A stretch of 7,485 nucleotides of DNA from Gammaproteobacteria bacterium (GTDB lineage: Bacteria; Pseudomonadota; Gammaproteobacteria; Chromatiales; Chromatiaceae), in NCBI GenBank assembly GCA_015767355.1, contig JADWMH010000100.1, forward strand, positions 1-7,485. The letters run 5' to 3'. Shown here one piece after another: positions 1 to 6,072 of this stretch (position 1 is its first letter; every line of letters begins with the position of its first letter). A model generated the notes under the pieces. The model saw only the letters and a program-made list of their open reading frames with translations, had not been told where the DNA came from and searched no databases. The position numbers and the translations under genes were made by a program.

Positions 1-427
1 TCTGTACAGAGAGTCGACCGGCAATATCACTCATCGGGGCCAATATTGGCAAACCACCTCGATCAGCGACAGTTTCAAAGGCAATGGCGGTAACACCACT
101 CTCCAGCAACTGGTTAGTCAACAGTGAATTTGCAGCAAGATGCAGAAAACAGAAGAGCAGATGATCCTGACGCAGCATATCCGGTTCATTTGCCCAGGGC
201 TCTTTCACCTTGACGATCATCTGGGCCTGCTCGTAGAGCGCTGCAGCATCTGCAACCAGCGTAACTCCAAGAGTGGTATAAGCTTCATCCGTGTACCCAC
301 TGGCTTCTCCGGCTCCCTGCTGTAGAAAGACTTCATGGCCGCTGCGCACAAAATCGGCACATGCTTCCGGAATCAGTCCCACCCGGGCTTCCAAGGGCTT
401 GATTTCTTTGGGGATACCTATACGCAT
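1..427 (-). CDS. ald: Alanine dehydrogenase, N-terminal part (cut by window edge)
   Basis: Catalyses the reversible NAD-dependent conversion of L-alanine to pyruvate and ammonia in the cytoplasm. Only 142 codons are present; the frame is open to position 1, so the catalytic Asp and most of the NAD-binding Rossmann domain lie outside. The visible part is the family's N-terminal domain. It opens with MRIGIPKEIK and has Arg15, Lys75 (in KVKEP) and His96 (in FLHLAA), which match the substrate-binding positions of characterised alanine dehydrogenases in both residue and number. LPILAPMSDIAGRLSVQ follows at 126-142. The start is ATG at 427-425, with a weak AGG eight bases upstream. Transhydrogenase alpha subunit PntA and saccharopine-type dehydrogenases share this fold, but the KVKEP and FLHLAA blocks favour Ald. 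The gene follows the tRNA terminator and has its own promoter. Confidence 0.93.
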   Translation of the reverse strand, partial: MRIGIPKEIKPLEARVGLIPEACADFVRSGHEVFLQQGAGEASGYTDEAYTTLGVTLVADAAALYEQAQMIVKVKEPWANEPDMLRQDHLLFCFLHLAANSLLTNQLLESGVTAIAFETVADRGGLPILAPMSDIAGRLSVQ

Positions 428-443
428 TCCACAAACCTGGTAA

Positions 444-472
444 ATTATATCTGTCCTGACATGATCTATCAG
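444..472 (-). promoter_or_regulatory. Sigma-70-type promoter of ald
   Basis: On the minus strand a perfect -10 TATAAT (449-444) lies 17 bases after a -35-like CTGATA (472-467, four of six matches to TTGACA). Transcription would begin near 437, only about 10 bases before the ald ATG at 427. That leaves a leader so short that the weak AGG ribosome-binding element would sit at the very 5' end. No operator is recognised. Confidence 0.65.
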
Positions 473-533
473 ATTGCATGAAATTGCTAGTACAGCAATG
501 CTTTGCCATTACCAGTCAGTACACAACGGACAA

Positions 534-565
534 GAAAAAAGGCCTAGCGATTAAGCTAAGCCTTT
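534..565 (-). terminator. Intrinsic terminator after tRNA-Met
   Basis: An 11-base stem (565-555 with 548-538) closes a six-base loop (554-549). In the minus-strand transcript all 11 positions pair, one as a G-U wobble; on the plus strand the same position is a C-A mismatch. The stem runs straight into a T tract on the minus strand (540-535, overlapping the stem base). It lies nine bases past the tRNA 3' end and separates the tRNA unit from ald. A run of T residues on the plus side (563-570) might allow weak termination in the other direction. Confidence 0.88.
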
Positions 566-573
566 GTTTTGTA

Positions 574-650
574 TGGTAGCAACGGGTAGATTCGAACTAC
601 CGACCCCATCATTATGAGTGATGTGCTCTAACCAACTGAGCTACGTTGCC
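574..650 (-). tRNA. tRNA-Met (anticodon CAT), elongator type
   Basis: A 77-base cloverleaf can be folded by eye: 7-bp acceptor stem, 4-bp D stem with an AGTTGGTTA loop, 5-bp anticodon stem, 5-base variable loop, 5-bp T stem with a TTCGAAT loop, and an encoded 3' ACCA. The anticodon CAT is at 616-614 in the loop CTCATAA. The D arm through the anticodon arm is nearly identical to the E. coli elongator tRNA-Met. It lacks the three G-C pairs that close the anticodon stem of initiator tRNA. A CAT anticodon can also belong to tRNA-Ile2 (lysidine-modified), but the body resembles elongator Met. One oddity is that the first acceptor pair is G1-U72 where E. coli has G-C. It has its own promoter and terminator. 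Confidence 0.96.
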
Positions 651-663
651 ATAAGTTCGGCGC

Positions 664-692
664 ACTATAAGCAACCATGCGCCTGTTGTCAA
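664..692 (-). promoter_or_regulatory. Strong sigma-70-type promoter of tRNA-Met
   Basis: A perfect -35 TTGACA (692-687), a 17-base spacer and a -10 TATAGT (669-664, five of six) are followed by a GC-rich discriminator, GCGCCG. Such discriminators are typical of stable-RNA promoters under stringent (ppGpp) control. The start would be near 657, giving a precursor with about seven bases 5' of the mature tRNA. It begins 26 bases after the purF stop codon. Confidence 0.82.
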
Positions 693-717
693 TTATCGAT
701 TCTCTCTTAATCGGGAA

Positions 718-2232
718 TTATGCATGATTATGCAGATCAATGGTATTTTCCCGGTGATTCTCCTGCTGCTCTTTAGCGCCGTCACTGCGTACAGATTCCA
801 GGTCAAAGAGGTAGTCATTACTGATATTTCCGGTTACATATTCTCCATTAAAGACAGAGGTATCAAAACATGAAACGGCACTGCACCCCTCCTTTTTTAC
901 TGCGTTGATCAAATCTTCCAGATCCTGGTAGATGAGACGGTCAGCGCCGATGTAATCTGCAATCTCATCGTTAGTGCGGCCGTGCGCCACCAGTTCACTG
1001 GCAGCCGGCATATCAATTCCATAGACATTTGGAAAACGCACTGGTGGGGCTGCGGAGGCGAAATAGACTTTTTTTGCCCCCATATCACGTGCCATCTGCA
1101 CAATCTGCCTGGAAGTTGTGCCACGCACTATGGAGTCATCCACCAGCAAAACATTCTTGTTTTTAAACTCAAGATCGATTGCGTTGAGTTTCTGTCGAAC
1201 CGATTTTTTACGCGCCTGCTGGCCGGGCATGATAAAAGTGCGGCCGATGTAGCGATTTTTTATAAAGCCTTCAGTATAGCGACGCTTTAGTTTGGCAGAG
1301 AGCGAGAGTGCAGCTGTGCGGCTTGTATCAGGGATTGGAATCACCACATCGATATCGTGATCCGGCCATTCACGCATTATCTTGGAGGCCAGCTTCTCTC
1401 CCATACGCTGCCGCGCCTTGTGTACAAAGATATTGTCGATGATTGAATCAGGACGCGCAAAGTAGACATATTCAAAAATACAGGGGGTATGCTTTGCGCC
1501 CTCGGCACATTGACTGGAATAGAACTTGCCATCTTTGGTGACAACAACTGCCTCACCCGGTTCGATATCCCGGATACGTTTAAAACCCAGTGTATCCAGT
1601 GCGACGCTCTCCGAGGCAATCATAAATTCGTTCCCGGATTCTGTTTCACGTTTACCGAAACAGATTGGACGAATGCCATGCGGATCACGGAAACCGACAA
1701 TGCAATAGCCTGGAATCATTGCCACAGCAGAGTAGGCGCCTCTGCATCGCTGATGTACGCTGGTAACAGCTTTGAAGATATCATCAGCATCGATTCGATG
1801 CTTTCCCTGTTCCTGTAATTCGTGTGCAAAGATATTGAGCAGTATTTCCGAATCGGAATTTGTATTGATATGGCGTAGATCCGAGGTAAACAGCTCTTTT
1901 TTCAACACCTTGGCATTGGTCAGATTACCGTTGTGCGCCAGGGTTATACCGTATGGAGAGTTGACATAAAACGGCTGTGCCTCGGCAGATGATGAACAAC
2001 CGGCAGTTGGATAGCGCACATGCGCGATTCCCATATTACCGCGTAAATCAAGCATCTGCTGTTTTTGGAAGACATCACGGGCGAGGCCATTTCCCTTGCG
2101 CAGGTTCAGATGATTACCTTCGCAGGTGACGATGCCTGCAGCATCCTGCCCCCGGTGTTGCATCACCAGCAAGGCGTCGTAGAGCTCCTGGTTAACCGGG
2201 TGATGAGATACGATGCCTGCGATGCCGCACAT
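718..2232 (-). CDS. purF: Amidophosphoribosyltransferase (glutamine PRPP amidotransferase)
   Basis: Catalyses the committed step of purine synthesis: PRPP plus glutamine gives 5-phosphoribosylamine. The protein has 504 residues, against about 505 in E. coli. The N-terminal glutamine amidotransferase domain begins MCGIAGI, with Cys2 as nucleophile exposed by Met removal and no propeptide. Arg73 (HVRYPT), Asn101-Gly102 and Asp127 (SDSE) complete the glutaminase site. The phosphoribosyltransferase domain carries YFARPDS (257-263) and the PRPP loop VLLVDDSIVRGTT (361-373). The cysteine ligands of the Bacillus iron-sulfur type are not evident, so this is the enterobacterial type. The ATG lies four bases after the cvpA stop, with AGGA ten bases upstream inside the last cvpA codons, so the two are probably co-translated. 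The 3' side has no clear terminator before the tRNA promoter. Confidence 0.98.
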   Translation of the reverse strand: MCGIAGIVSHHPVNQELYDALLVMQHRGQDAAGIVTCEGNHLNLRKGNGLARDVFQKQQMLDLRGNMGIAHVRYPTAGCSSSAEAQPFYVNSPYGITLAHNGNLTNAKVLKKELFTSDLRHINTNSDSEILLNIFAHELQEQGKHRIDADDIFKAVTSVHQRCRGAYSAVAMIPGYCIVGFRDPHGIRPICFGKRETESGNEFMIASESVALDTLGFKRIRDIEPGEAVVVTKDGKFYSSQCAEGAKHTPCIFEYVYFARPDSIIDNIFVHKARQRMGEKLASKIMREWPDHDIDVVIPIPDTSRTAALSLSAKLKRRYTEGFIKNRYIGRTFIMPGQQARKKSVRQKLNAIDLEFKNKNVLLVDDSIVRGTTSRQIVQMARDMGAKKVYFASAAPPVRFPNVYGIDMPAASELVAHGRTNDEIADYIGADRLIYQDLEDLINAVKKEGCSAVSCFDTSVFNGEYVTGNISNDYLFDLESVRSDGAKEQQENHRENTIDLHNHA

Positions 2233-2236
2233 AGAT

Positions 2237-2914
2237 TCAGGTTCCTGCCGGCTCAGCCTGCGACGAACCTTTGGGGGTAACCGGCGCCGGTTTCGGAAGT
2301 GGCGGAGTAGTGGCTGGAGCAGACTCCGCTGGAGCCATCTTTTCCAGGGGAATGACTACTTCATTTTCTGTTGCAAGCGGCGCTTTCTCATTCTTGGGTT
2401 TGGCATCCCCATCCTTCTCAAGGTATTGCTCAAAATAAGCCGGGATCTCGTCGGGCAGGCGCACCTTAACCCATTCCGCCATTTCGGAGAAATGAGGGAC
2501 GATTGTTGATTGCGTCCACCATGAGGAGTTTTTAAACGGCAGGAAGCTGACGATCAGTACGATAATAACCACCAGAATGACTCCACGAAGACCGCCAAAG
2601 AGGATGCCCACCACCCTGTCTGTGCCGCTCATACCTGTCTTGTCGAATAGTGTTCCGATTATCCAGGTAAATATGCCGCCGACTATCAGTACACCAAGCA
2701 ATATAGCAACACCTGAAAGCACAAGCCGCACTGTCGATGGCAATCCATATCCACTCGGCAGCAGGGGTTCAAGAGCGCTGTAGTAGACCAGGGAGAAATA
2801 GATGGCAAGTCCCCAGACTAACAGAGAGAGTGCTTCACGCAGGAAGCCACGAAAGAAACTGACAATCACCGATGTTGCGATGATGCCTATGATGACAAAG
2901 TCTACCCAGTTCAC
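2237..2914 (-). CDS. cvpA: CvpA family inner-membrane protein (colicin V production protein)
   Basis: A membrane protein of the CvpA family, named for its need in colicin V production; its molecular function is not settled. It has 225 residues and four likely membrane segments near 3-22, 28-48, 61-90 and 103-127. The family-type motif DRVVGILFGGLRG at 99-111 precedes the last segment. The E. coli protein is about 162 residues. The extra length is a hydrophilic tail (about 166-225), first charged and then rich in Pro, Ala and Thr, probably disordered. The start is GTG at 2914-2912, supported by AAGG six bases upstream; the next in-frame Met is far inside the protein, at residue 95. The gene is four bases from purF, the same pairing as in E. 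coli. No PurR-type palindrome was recognised upstream. Confidence 0.94.
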   Translation of the reverse strand: MNWVDFVIIGIIATSVIVSFFRGFLREALSLLVWGLAIYFSLVYYSALEPLLPSGYGLPSTVRLVLSGVAILLGVLIVGGIFTWIIGTLFDKTGMSGTDRVVGILFGGLRGVILVVIIVLIVSFLPFKNSSWWTQSTIVPHFSEMAEWVKVRLPDEIPAYFEQYLEKDGDAKPKNEKAPLATENEVVIPLEKMAPAESAPATTPPLPKPAPVTPKGSSQAEPAGT

Positions 2915-2948
2915 AGTTGGCCTTGGTAAGTCGAATGAAAGTGACGTT

Positions 2949-2957
2949 ATTTTATCA
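2949..2957 (-). promoter_or_regulatory. Possible extended -10 promoter element for cvpA-purF
   Basis: In the 71-base gap between dedD and cvpA, the minus strand reads TGATAAAAT: a TG extension, one base, and a -10-like TAAAAT (2954-2949). No good -35 is present at 17 bases (only about three of six matches). Transcription would start near 2942, about 27 bases before the cvpA GTG. E. coli has a purF operon promoter at this location, which is the main reason to list it. Confidence 0.3.
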
Positions 2958-2985
2958 GAATAGTTGATTAGTGCTAGGGATTACT

Positions 2986-3651
2986 CTACTTCAGGTTCAA
3001 CACCTTAACGTTGAGACCGCTCACTTTCCCAGCCTTGCTGCGATCCTGCTGCGCCTTGCTCTTGTTTGAATATGGTCCAACCCGAACATGATAGAGCTTT
3101 TTATTCTGCTTGCTGCTCTCTTCAATATAAGCTTTCATGCCGCCATTGGTGAGCTTCTTGGAGAGGTTATCCGCATTACTTTTTCGTCCGAAAGCACCCA
3201 CCTGAATAACCCAGCCTGATTTAGGAACAGCCTGTTTTTTTGCAGTGGCAGCAGCAACGCTCTCTTTTTCATGCTTTGACGCAGCCGTCTGCCCGGAAAC
3301 CTTTTCAGGCTTCTTATCCGCTTTGCGTTGCCCTTCATCTGCTTTTCCACCAGATCCGGAATTGTTCCCGGTCACTGCGGACGGTTTGTATTCACTCAAA
3401 TCAAGTCCTTCAGATATGTTGAAATCATCCTCCTGTGAGGATGCCCTGATTGCATCCTGTGTTGCAGTTTTTTCATCGGGAACAAGTCCGCTGCGAAACT
3501 TCTGTGTTGACTGTACAGGAATGGTCTCTTCCAGTTCAACAGCACTCTGCGGAAGAGTCTCTTTCTCTTCGAGCAGAAAAGGAACAAAAATGATTGCCAG
3601 CGCAACCAGAACAATGGCGCCAACCAGACGCTTTTTTATGGTTTCATCCAC
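2986..3651 (-). CDS. dedD: DedD-type SPOR-domain cell-division protein
   Basis: A bitopic inner-membrane protein that binds peptidoglycan stripped of stem peptides at the division septum. It has 221 residues. A short cytoplasmic start (MDETIKKR) is followed by one membrane helix at about 9-27. A low-complexity periplasmic linker of about 115 residues, rich in Lys, Ser, Ala and Gly, comes next. A SPOR domain covers 145-221, with GWVIQVGAF, the N-terminal strand, and YHVRVGPY, the RVGP-type second motif. Identification as DedD rather than another SPOR protein (FtsN, DamX, RlpA) rests on the single N-terminal helix and its place between folC and cvpA, as in E. coli. The start is GTG at 3651-3649, with GGAG seven bases upstream; an ATG four bases inside is out of frame. 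Confidence 0.92.
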   Translation of the reverse strand: MDETIKKRLVGAIVLVALAIIFVPFLLEEKETLPQSAVELEETIPVQSTQKFRSGLVPDEKTATQDAIRASSQEDDFNISEGLDLSEYKPSAVTGNNSGSGGKADEGQRKADKKPEKVSGQTAASKHEKESVAAATAKKQAVPKSGWVIQVGAFGRKSNADNLSKKLTNGGMKAYIEESSKQNKKLYHVRVGPYSNKSKAQQDRSKAGKVSGLNVKVLNLK

Positions 3652-3697
3652 GACTCCACTCCCGTTTTGAGGTAATAAAATTGGCTATTGATTTATT

Positions 3698-3728
3698 ATT
3701 ATAGTGACTTGGCTTACTCAAATGTCAG
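3698..3728 (-). promoter_or_regulatory. Probable internal promoter for dedD-cvpA-purF
   Basis: The minus strand has a perfect -10 TATAAT (3703-3698) and a -35-like CTGACA (3728-3723, five of six). The spacer is 19 bases, longer than the preferred 17, so strength is uncertain. The start would be near 3691, about 40 bases before the dedD GTG. It lies in the 132-base gap after folC, one of the two widest gaps in the seven-gene run. Confidence 0.5.
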
Positions 3729-3741
3729 TTCTCAATAAGCT

Positions 3742-3763
3742 CACGCAGGCGAACCGCCTCGTG
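3742..3763 (-). other. GC-rich stem-loop between folC and dedD
   Basis: A 22-base hairpin: CACG plus AGGCG on one side pair with CGCCT plus CGTG on the other, nine G-C-rich pairs in all, with one bulged base and a three-base loop. It starts about 20 bases after the folC stop codon and precedes the candidate dedD promoter. No T tract follows on the minus strand, so it is not a standard intrinsic terminator. It could protect the folC mRNA end or mark a processing or weak termination point. Confidence 0.5.
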
Positions 3764-3783
3764 CGCGTATGATAGAAGTCATC

Positions 3784-5052
3784 TTACAACATCACCATCT
3801 TCAATGCCTCACCAACAACCCGAAATGAGCCAAAAATCAAAATCACATCCCCTGCGGCACTGGCTTTTTTTGCATCCTGAAACGCATCCCGCAGGGAATC
3901 GCTGCTGTTCACCCCGGCATGTCCGGCTGCCTGCAGCACTGCTGCATGCAACTCTTCAGAACTAGAACCACGCTCATCATCGAGTGGATAGATATACCAC
4001 TCGTCCACCGCATTTTCCAGGGCGGCAACGACAGCCTGCAGCGGTTTATCAGCATACATCGAAAACAGAGCGCGCAGCTTTCCGCGGAACTGCATCGAAC
4101 CAAGATTGCCTGCAAGCACCGCTGCAGCCTCCTGGTTATGAGCGACATCCAGAATAATGAGTGGTTCACCGTCAATGACCTGGAAGCGGCCGGACAATTT
4201 TGCCTGCATTAGACCTTGCCGCAGCGCCTCCCGGCTAACCGGAAGTTTCTGCCGCAGCAGGTGCAGAATCATCAATACACCGGCAGCATTCTGTATCTGG
4301 CAGTGGCCGCGCATCGCCGGAATCGGCAAGGCATGACGCAGCGTCCCACCGCTCTGCCAACTCCACTCATCCAGCCCCGTCGTATAGCGATAATCATCAC
4401 CGGCGTGATAGAGCTTTGCGCCAATAGTTGTTGCAGCCCGCAAAAAACCCGCTGGCATATCCGTTTCCGCATAGACAGCAGGTTGGCCGGTACGCAGAAT
4501 ACCTGCTTTTTCAGCGCCAATATCATCCCTGTTATCACCAAGCCAGTCCTGATGATCGATGCCGATGGAGGTCACCAGAGCTGCATCGGCATCCAGCAGG
4601 TTGACAGCGTCGAGCCTGCCGCCGAGTCCAACCTCAAGAATCACCACATCCAGTTGATGGCGTGAAAAGAGATCGAGCGCAGCCAGAGTGCCGAACTCGA
4701 AATAGGTGAGTGTTATCTCTCCACGACATGCCTCGATACGTTCAAATGCGGCACACAGCTCATCATCACCGACTTCCTCATCATTGATGCGAATGCGTTC
4801 GTTGTAACGGATCAGGTGGGGGGATGTGTAACTGCCGACGCGCCATGAGGCAGCACCTAAAATCGCATCAAGATATGCAACGCAGGAACCTTTGCCATTG
4901 GTCCCCGCGACACTGATGATCAGTGGTTGAAATTGCCCGGGATGAAGCCGAAGCCATACCTCGCGCAGACGCCCGAGACCCAGCTCTATCCCGGCAGGAT
5001 GAATCTGCTGCTGGTAGTCGAGCCACTCACGCAGTGAGCGTTTTTTTGTCAT
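3784..5052 (-). CDS. folC: Bifunctional dihydrofolate synthase / folylpolyglutamate synthase
   Basis: A cytoplasmic Mur-ligase-type enzyme that joins glutamate to dihydropteroate and then adds glutamates to folates, using ATP. From the chosen start it has 422 residues, the same length as in E. coli. Visible are the ATP loop GTNGKGS (50-56), SPHLIRYNERIRI (77-89), TYFEFGT (116-122), EVGLGGRLDAVN (140-151), DHQDWLG (166-172), EKAGI with Lys182, GRFQ (288-291) and DVAHN (302-306). The SPHL and DHxDWLG blocks resemble the bifunctional E. coli enzyme. The start is unsettled: ATG at 5052 overlaps accD by 26 bases. In-frame ATGs at 5085 and 5097 give 11 and 15 extra residues and larger overlaps. None has a clear Shine-Dalgarno sequence, so coupling to accD translation is likely. 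I chose 5052 for family length. Confidence 0.97.
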   Translation of the reverse strand: MTKKRSLREWLDYQQQIHPAGIELGLGRLREVWLRLHPGQFQPLIISVAGTNGKGSCVAYLDAILGAASWRVGSYTSPHLIRYNERIRINDEEVGDDELCAAFERIEACRGEITLTYFEFGTLAALDLFSRHQLDVVILEVGLGGRLDAVNLLDADAALVTSIGIDHQDWLGDNRDDIGAEKAGILRTGQPAVYAETDMPAGFLRAATTIGAKLYHAGDDYRYTTGLDEWSWQSGGTLRHALPIPAMRGHCQIQNAAGVLMILHLLRQKLPVSREALRQGLMQAKLSGRFQVIDGEPLIILDVAHNQEAAAVLAGNLGSMQFRGKLRALFSMYADKPLQAVVAALENAVDEWYIYPLDDERGSSSEELHAAVLQAAGHAGVNSSDSLRDAFQDAKKASAAGDVILIFGSFRVVGEALKMVML

Positions 5053-5974
5053 CAGGGTCGTTGTCGTCTGTGGATTTCGGAACATCTGATGTGACATCAG
5101 GTTCAGGCTGCACAGGCGCCACTTCAGAAGCCGTTAATATCGCTGCAATCCGATGCAGACGATCACGCATCTCATGACGGGTGATGATCATATCGATGGC
5201 GCCATGCTCAAGCAGGAATTCGCTGCGCTGAAATCCCTCGGGCAGGGTTTCACGCACCGTCTGCTCTATTACGCGCGGTCCTGCAAAACCGATCAGCGCA
5301 TTGGGTTCAGCAGCGTTGATATCTCCAAGCATCGCAAGACTGGCAGAGACGCCTCCCATGGTCGGATCAGTCATCACCGAGATAAAGGGGATGCCTGCCT
5401 CGCGCATTTTCGCCAGTGCGGCGCTGGTCTTTGCCATCTGCATCAGAGAGAACAGCGACTCCTGCATGCGTGCACCGCCGCTGGCGGAGAAGCAAATCAA
5501 CGGCAGTCTGTTTTCCAGCGCGATATTGACGCCGCGCACAAAGCGTTCACCGACGACAGAACCCATGGAACCTCCCATGAAGGAGAATTCAAAAGCAGCC
5601 ACAACTACATCCATCCCCTTGAGCTTTCCTCTCACGACGACCAGGGCATCCTTCTCCTCTGTTGTCTTTTGAGCAATTGTAAGACGGTCCCGGTATTTTT
5701 TGCTGTCCTTAAACTTAAGCGGATCGGTGGCGCTTAACTTTTCGCCAATTTCAACTCGCTCCCCCGCATCAAGAAAGAGATCGATGCGGCGGCGCGCACC
5801 GATGCGGTTATGAAAGTTGCATTTGGGGCAGACATCGTTGTTACGCTCTGATTCAGAACGATACAGAACTGCTCCACACCCCTTGCACTTCTCCCACAAC
5901 CCTTCAGGAACTGTTTTTTTGGTGTTACCGTCTGTACGAATACGTGTGGGTAATAATTTTTCAAACCAGTTCAT
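5027..5974 (-). CDS. accD: Acetyl-CoA carboxylase carboxyltransferase, beta subunit
   Basis: With AccA it forms the carboxyltransferase that moves CO2 from biotin on AccB to acetyl-CoA, making malonyl-CoA for fatty acid synthesis. It has 315 residues (E. coli 304). An N-terminal zinc ribbon has Cys30, Cys33, Cys49 and Cys52 in the spacing CxxC-15-CxxC. The crotonase-fold domain carries AFEFSFMGGSMGSVVG (127-142), FSASGGARMQE (162-172) and DPTMGGVSAS (203-212). The last 25 or so residues are a polar, acidic, variable tail, as is common in the family. ATG is at 5974-5972 with AGGGG six bases upstream, a strong site. The 97-base gap before it, after trpA, contains the repeat cluster. Its end overlaps the start of folC. 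Confidence 0.98.
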   Translation of the reverse strand: MNWFEKLLPTRIRTDGNTKKTVPEGLWEKCKGCGAVLYRSESERNNDVCPKCNFHNRIGARRRIDLFLDAGERVEIGEKLSATDPLKFKDSKKYRDRLTIAQKTTEEKDALVVVRGKLKGMDVVVAAFEFSFMGGSMGSVVGERFVRGVNIALENRLPLICFSASGGARMQESLFSLMQMAKTSAALAKMREAGIPFISVMTDPTMGGVSASLAMLGDINAAEPNALIGFAGPRVIEQTVRETLPEGFQRSEFLLEHGAIDMIITRHEMRDRLHRIAAILTASEVAPVQPEPDVTSDVPKSTDDNDPDDKKTLTA

Positions 5975-5988
5975 AGAAAACCCCTGAT

Positions 5989-6072
5989 GGTTTTAGGTTT
6001 TAGGTGACAAGCTCCCACCAAATACGACCTAAAACTTAATAACCTAAAACCTAACTAACCTAAAACCTGCCT
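5989..6072. repeat. Short repeat cluster: three tandem units plus inverted copy
   Basis: On the plus strand three imperfect units of 15, 16 and 16 bases (6026-6040, 6041-6056, 6057-6072) share the core ACCTAAAAC. An inverted copy, two GGTTTTA units plus GGT, lies at 5989-6005. The arm 5993-6005 is perfectly complementary over 13 bases to 6042-6054. It also pairs over 11 bases with 6058-6068 and over 9 with 6027-6035. The cluster fills most of the trpA-accD gap; it touches the trpA stop codon at one end and ends four bases before the accD ribosome-binding site at the other. It does not match a promoter or an intrinsic terminator. It could be an intergenic repeat family or a folded accD leader; the sequence alone does not decide. 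Confidence 0.8.

Noticed and set aside
691..719. Hairpin (CGATT with AATCG, flanked by AATT pairs) at the purF stop as a terminator
   Set aside because: Only five central A/T-rich pairs, a two-by-two internal loop and no T tract follow; it also overlaps the tRNA -35 box.
2915..2985. PurR operator upstream of cvpA-purF
   Set aside because: No palindrome resembling the E. coli pur box (GCAAACGTTTGC-type) could be found on either strand in the gap.
4216..4665. Long plus-strand open frame within folC
   Set aside because: It is antisense to well-conserved folC motifs and its translation has no recognisable family; the same holds for the frames opposite accD, trpA, dedD and purF.
3784..5097. Longest version of folC starting at 5097
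   Set aside because: It overlaps accD by 71 bases, adds 15 residues unlike the family N-terminus and has no ribosome-binding site; the shorter form matches the usual length.
5975..6070. trp-type attenuator ahead of accD
   Set aside because: No leader peptide with tandem Trp codons and no T-tract terminator was found; alternative stems alone do not make an attenuator.
6026..6072. Possible CRISPR-like array
   Set aside because: Units are 15-16 bases and directly abutting with no unique spacers; no cas genes are nearby.
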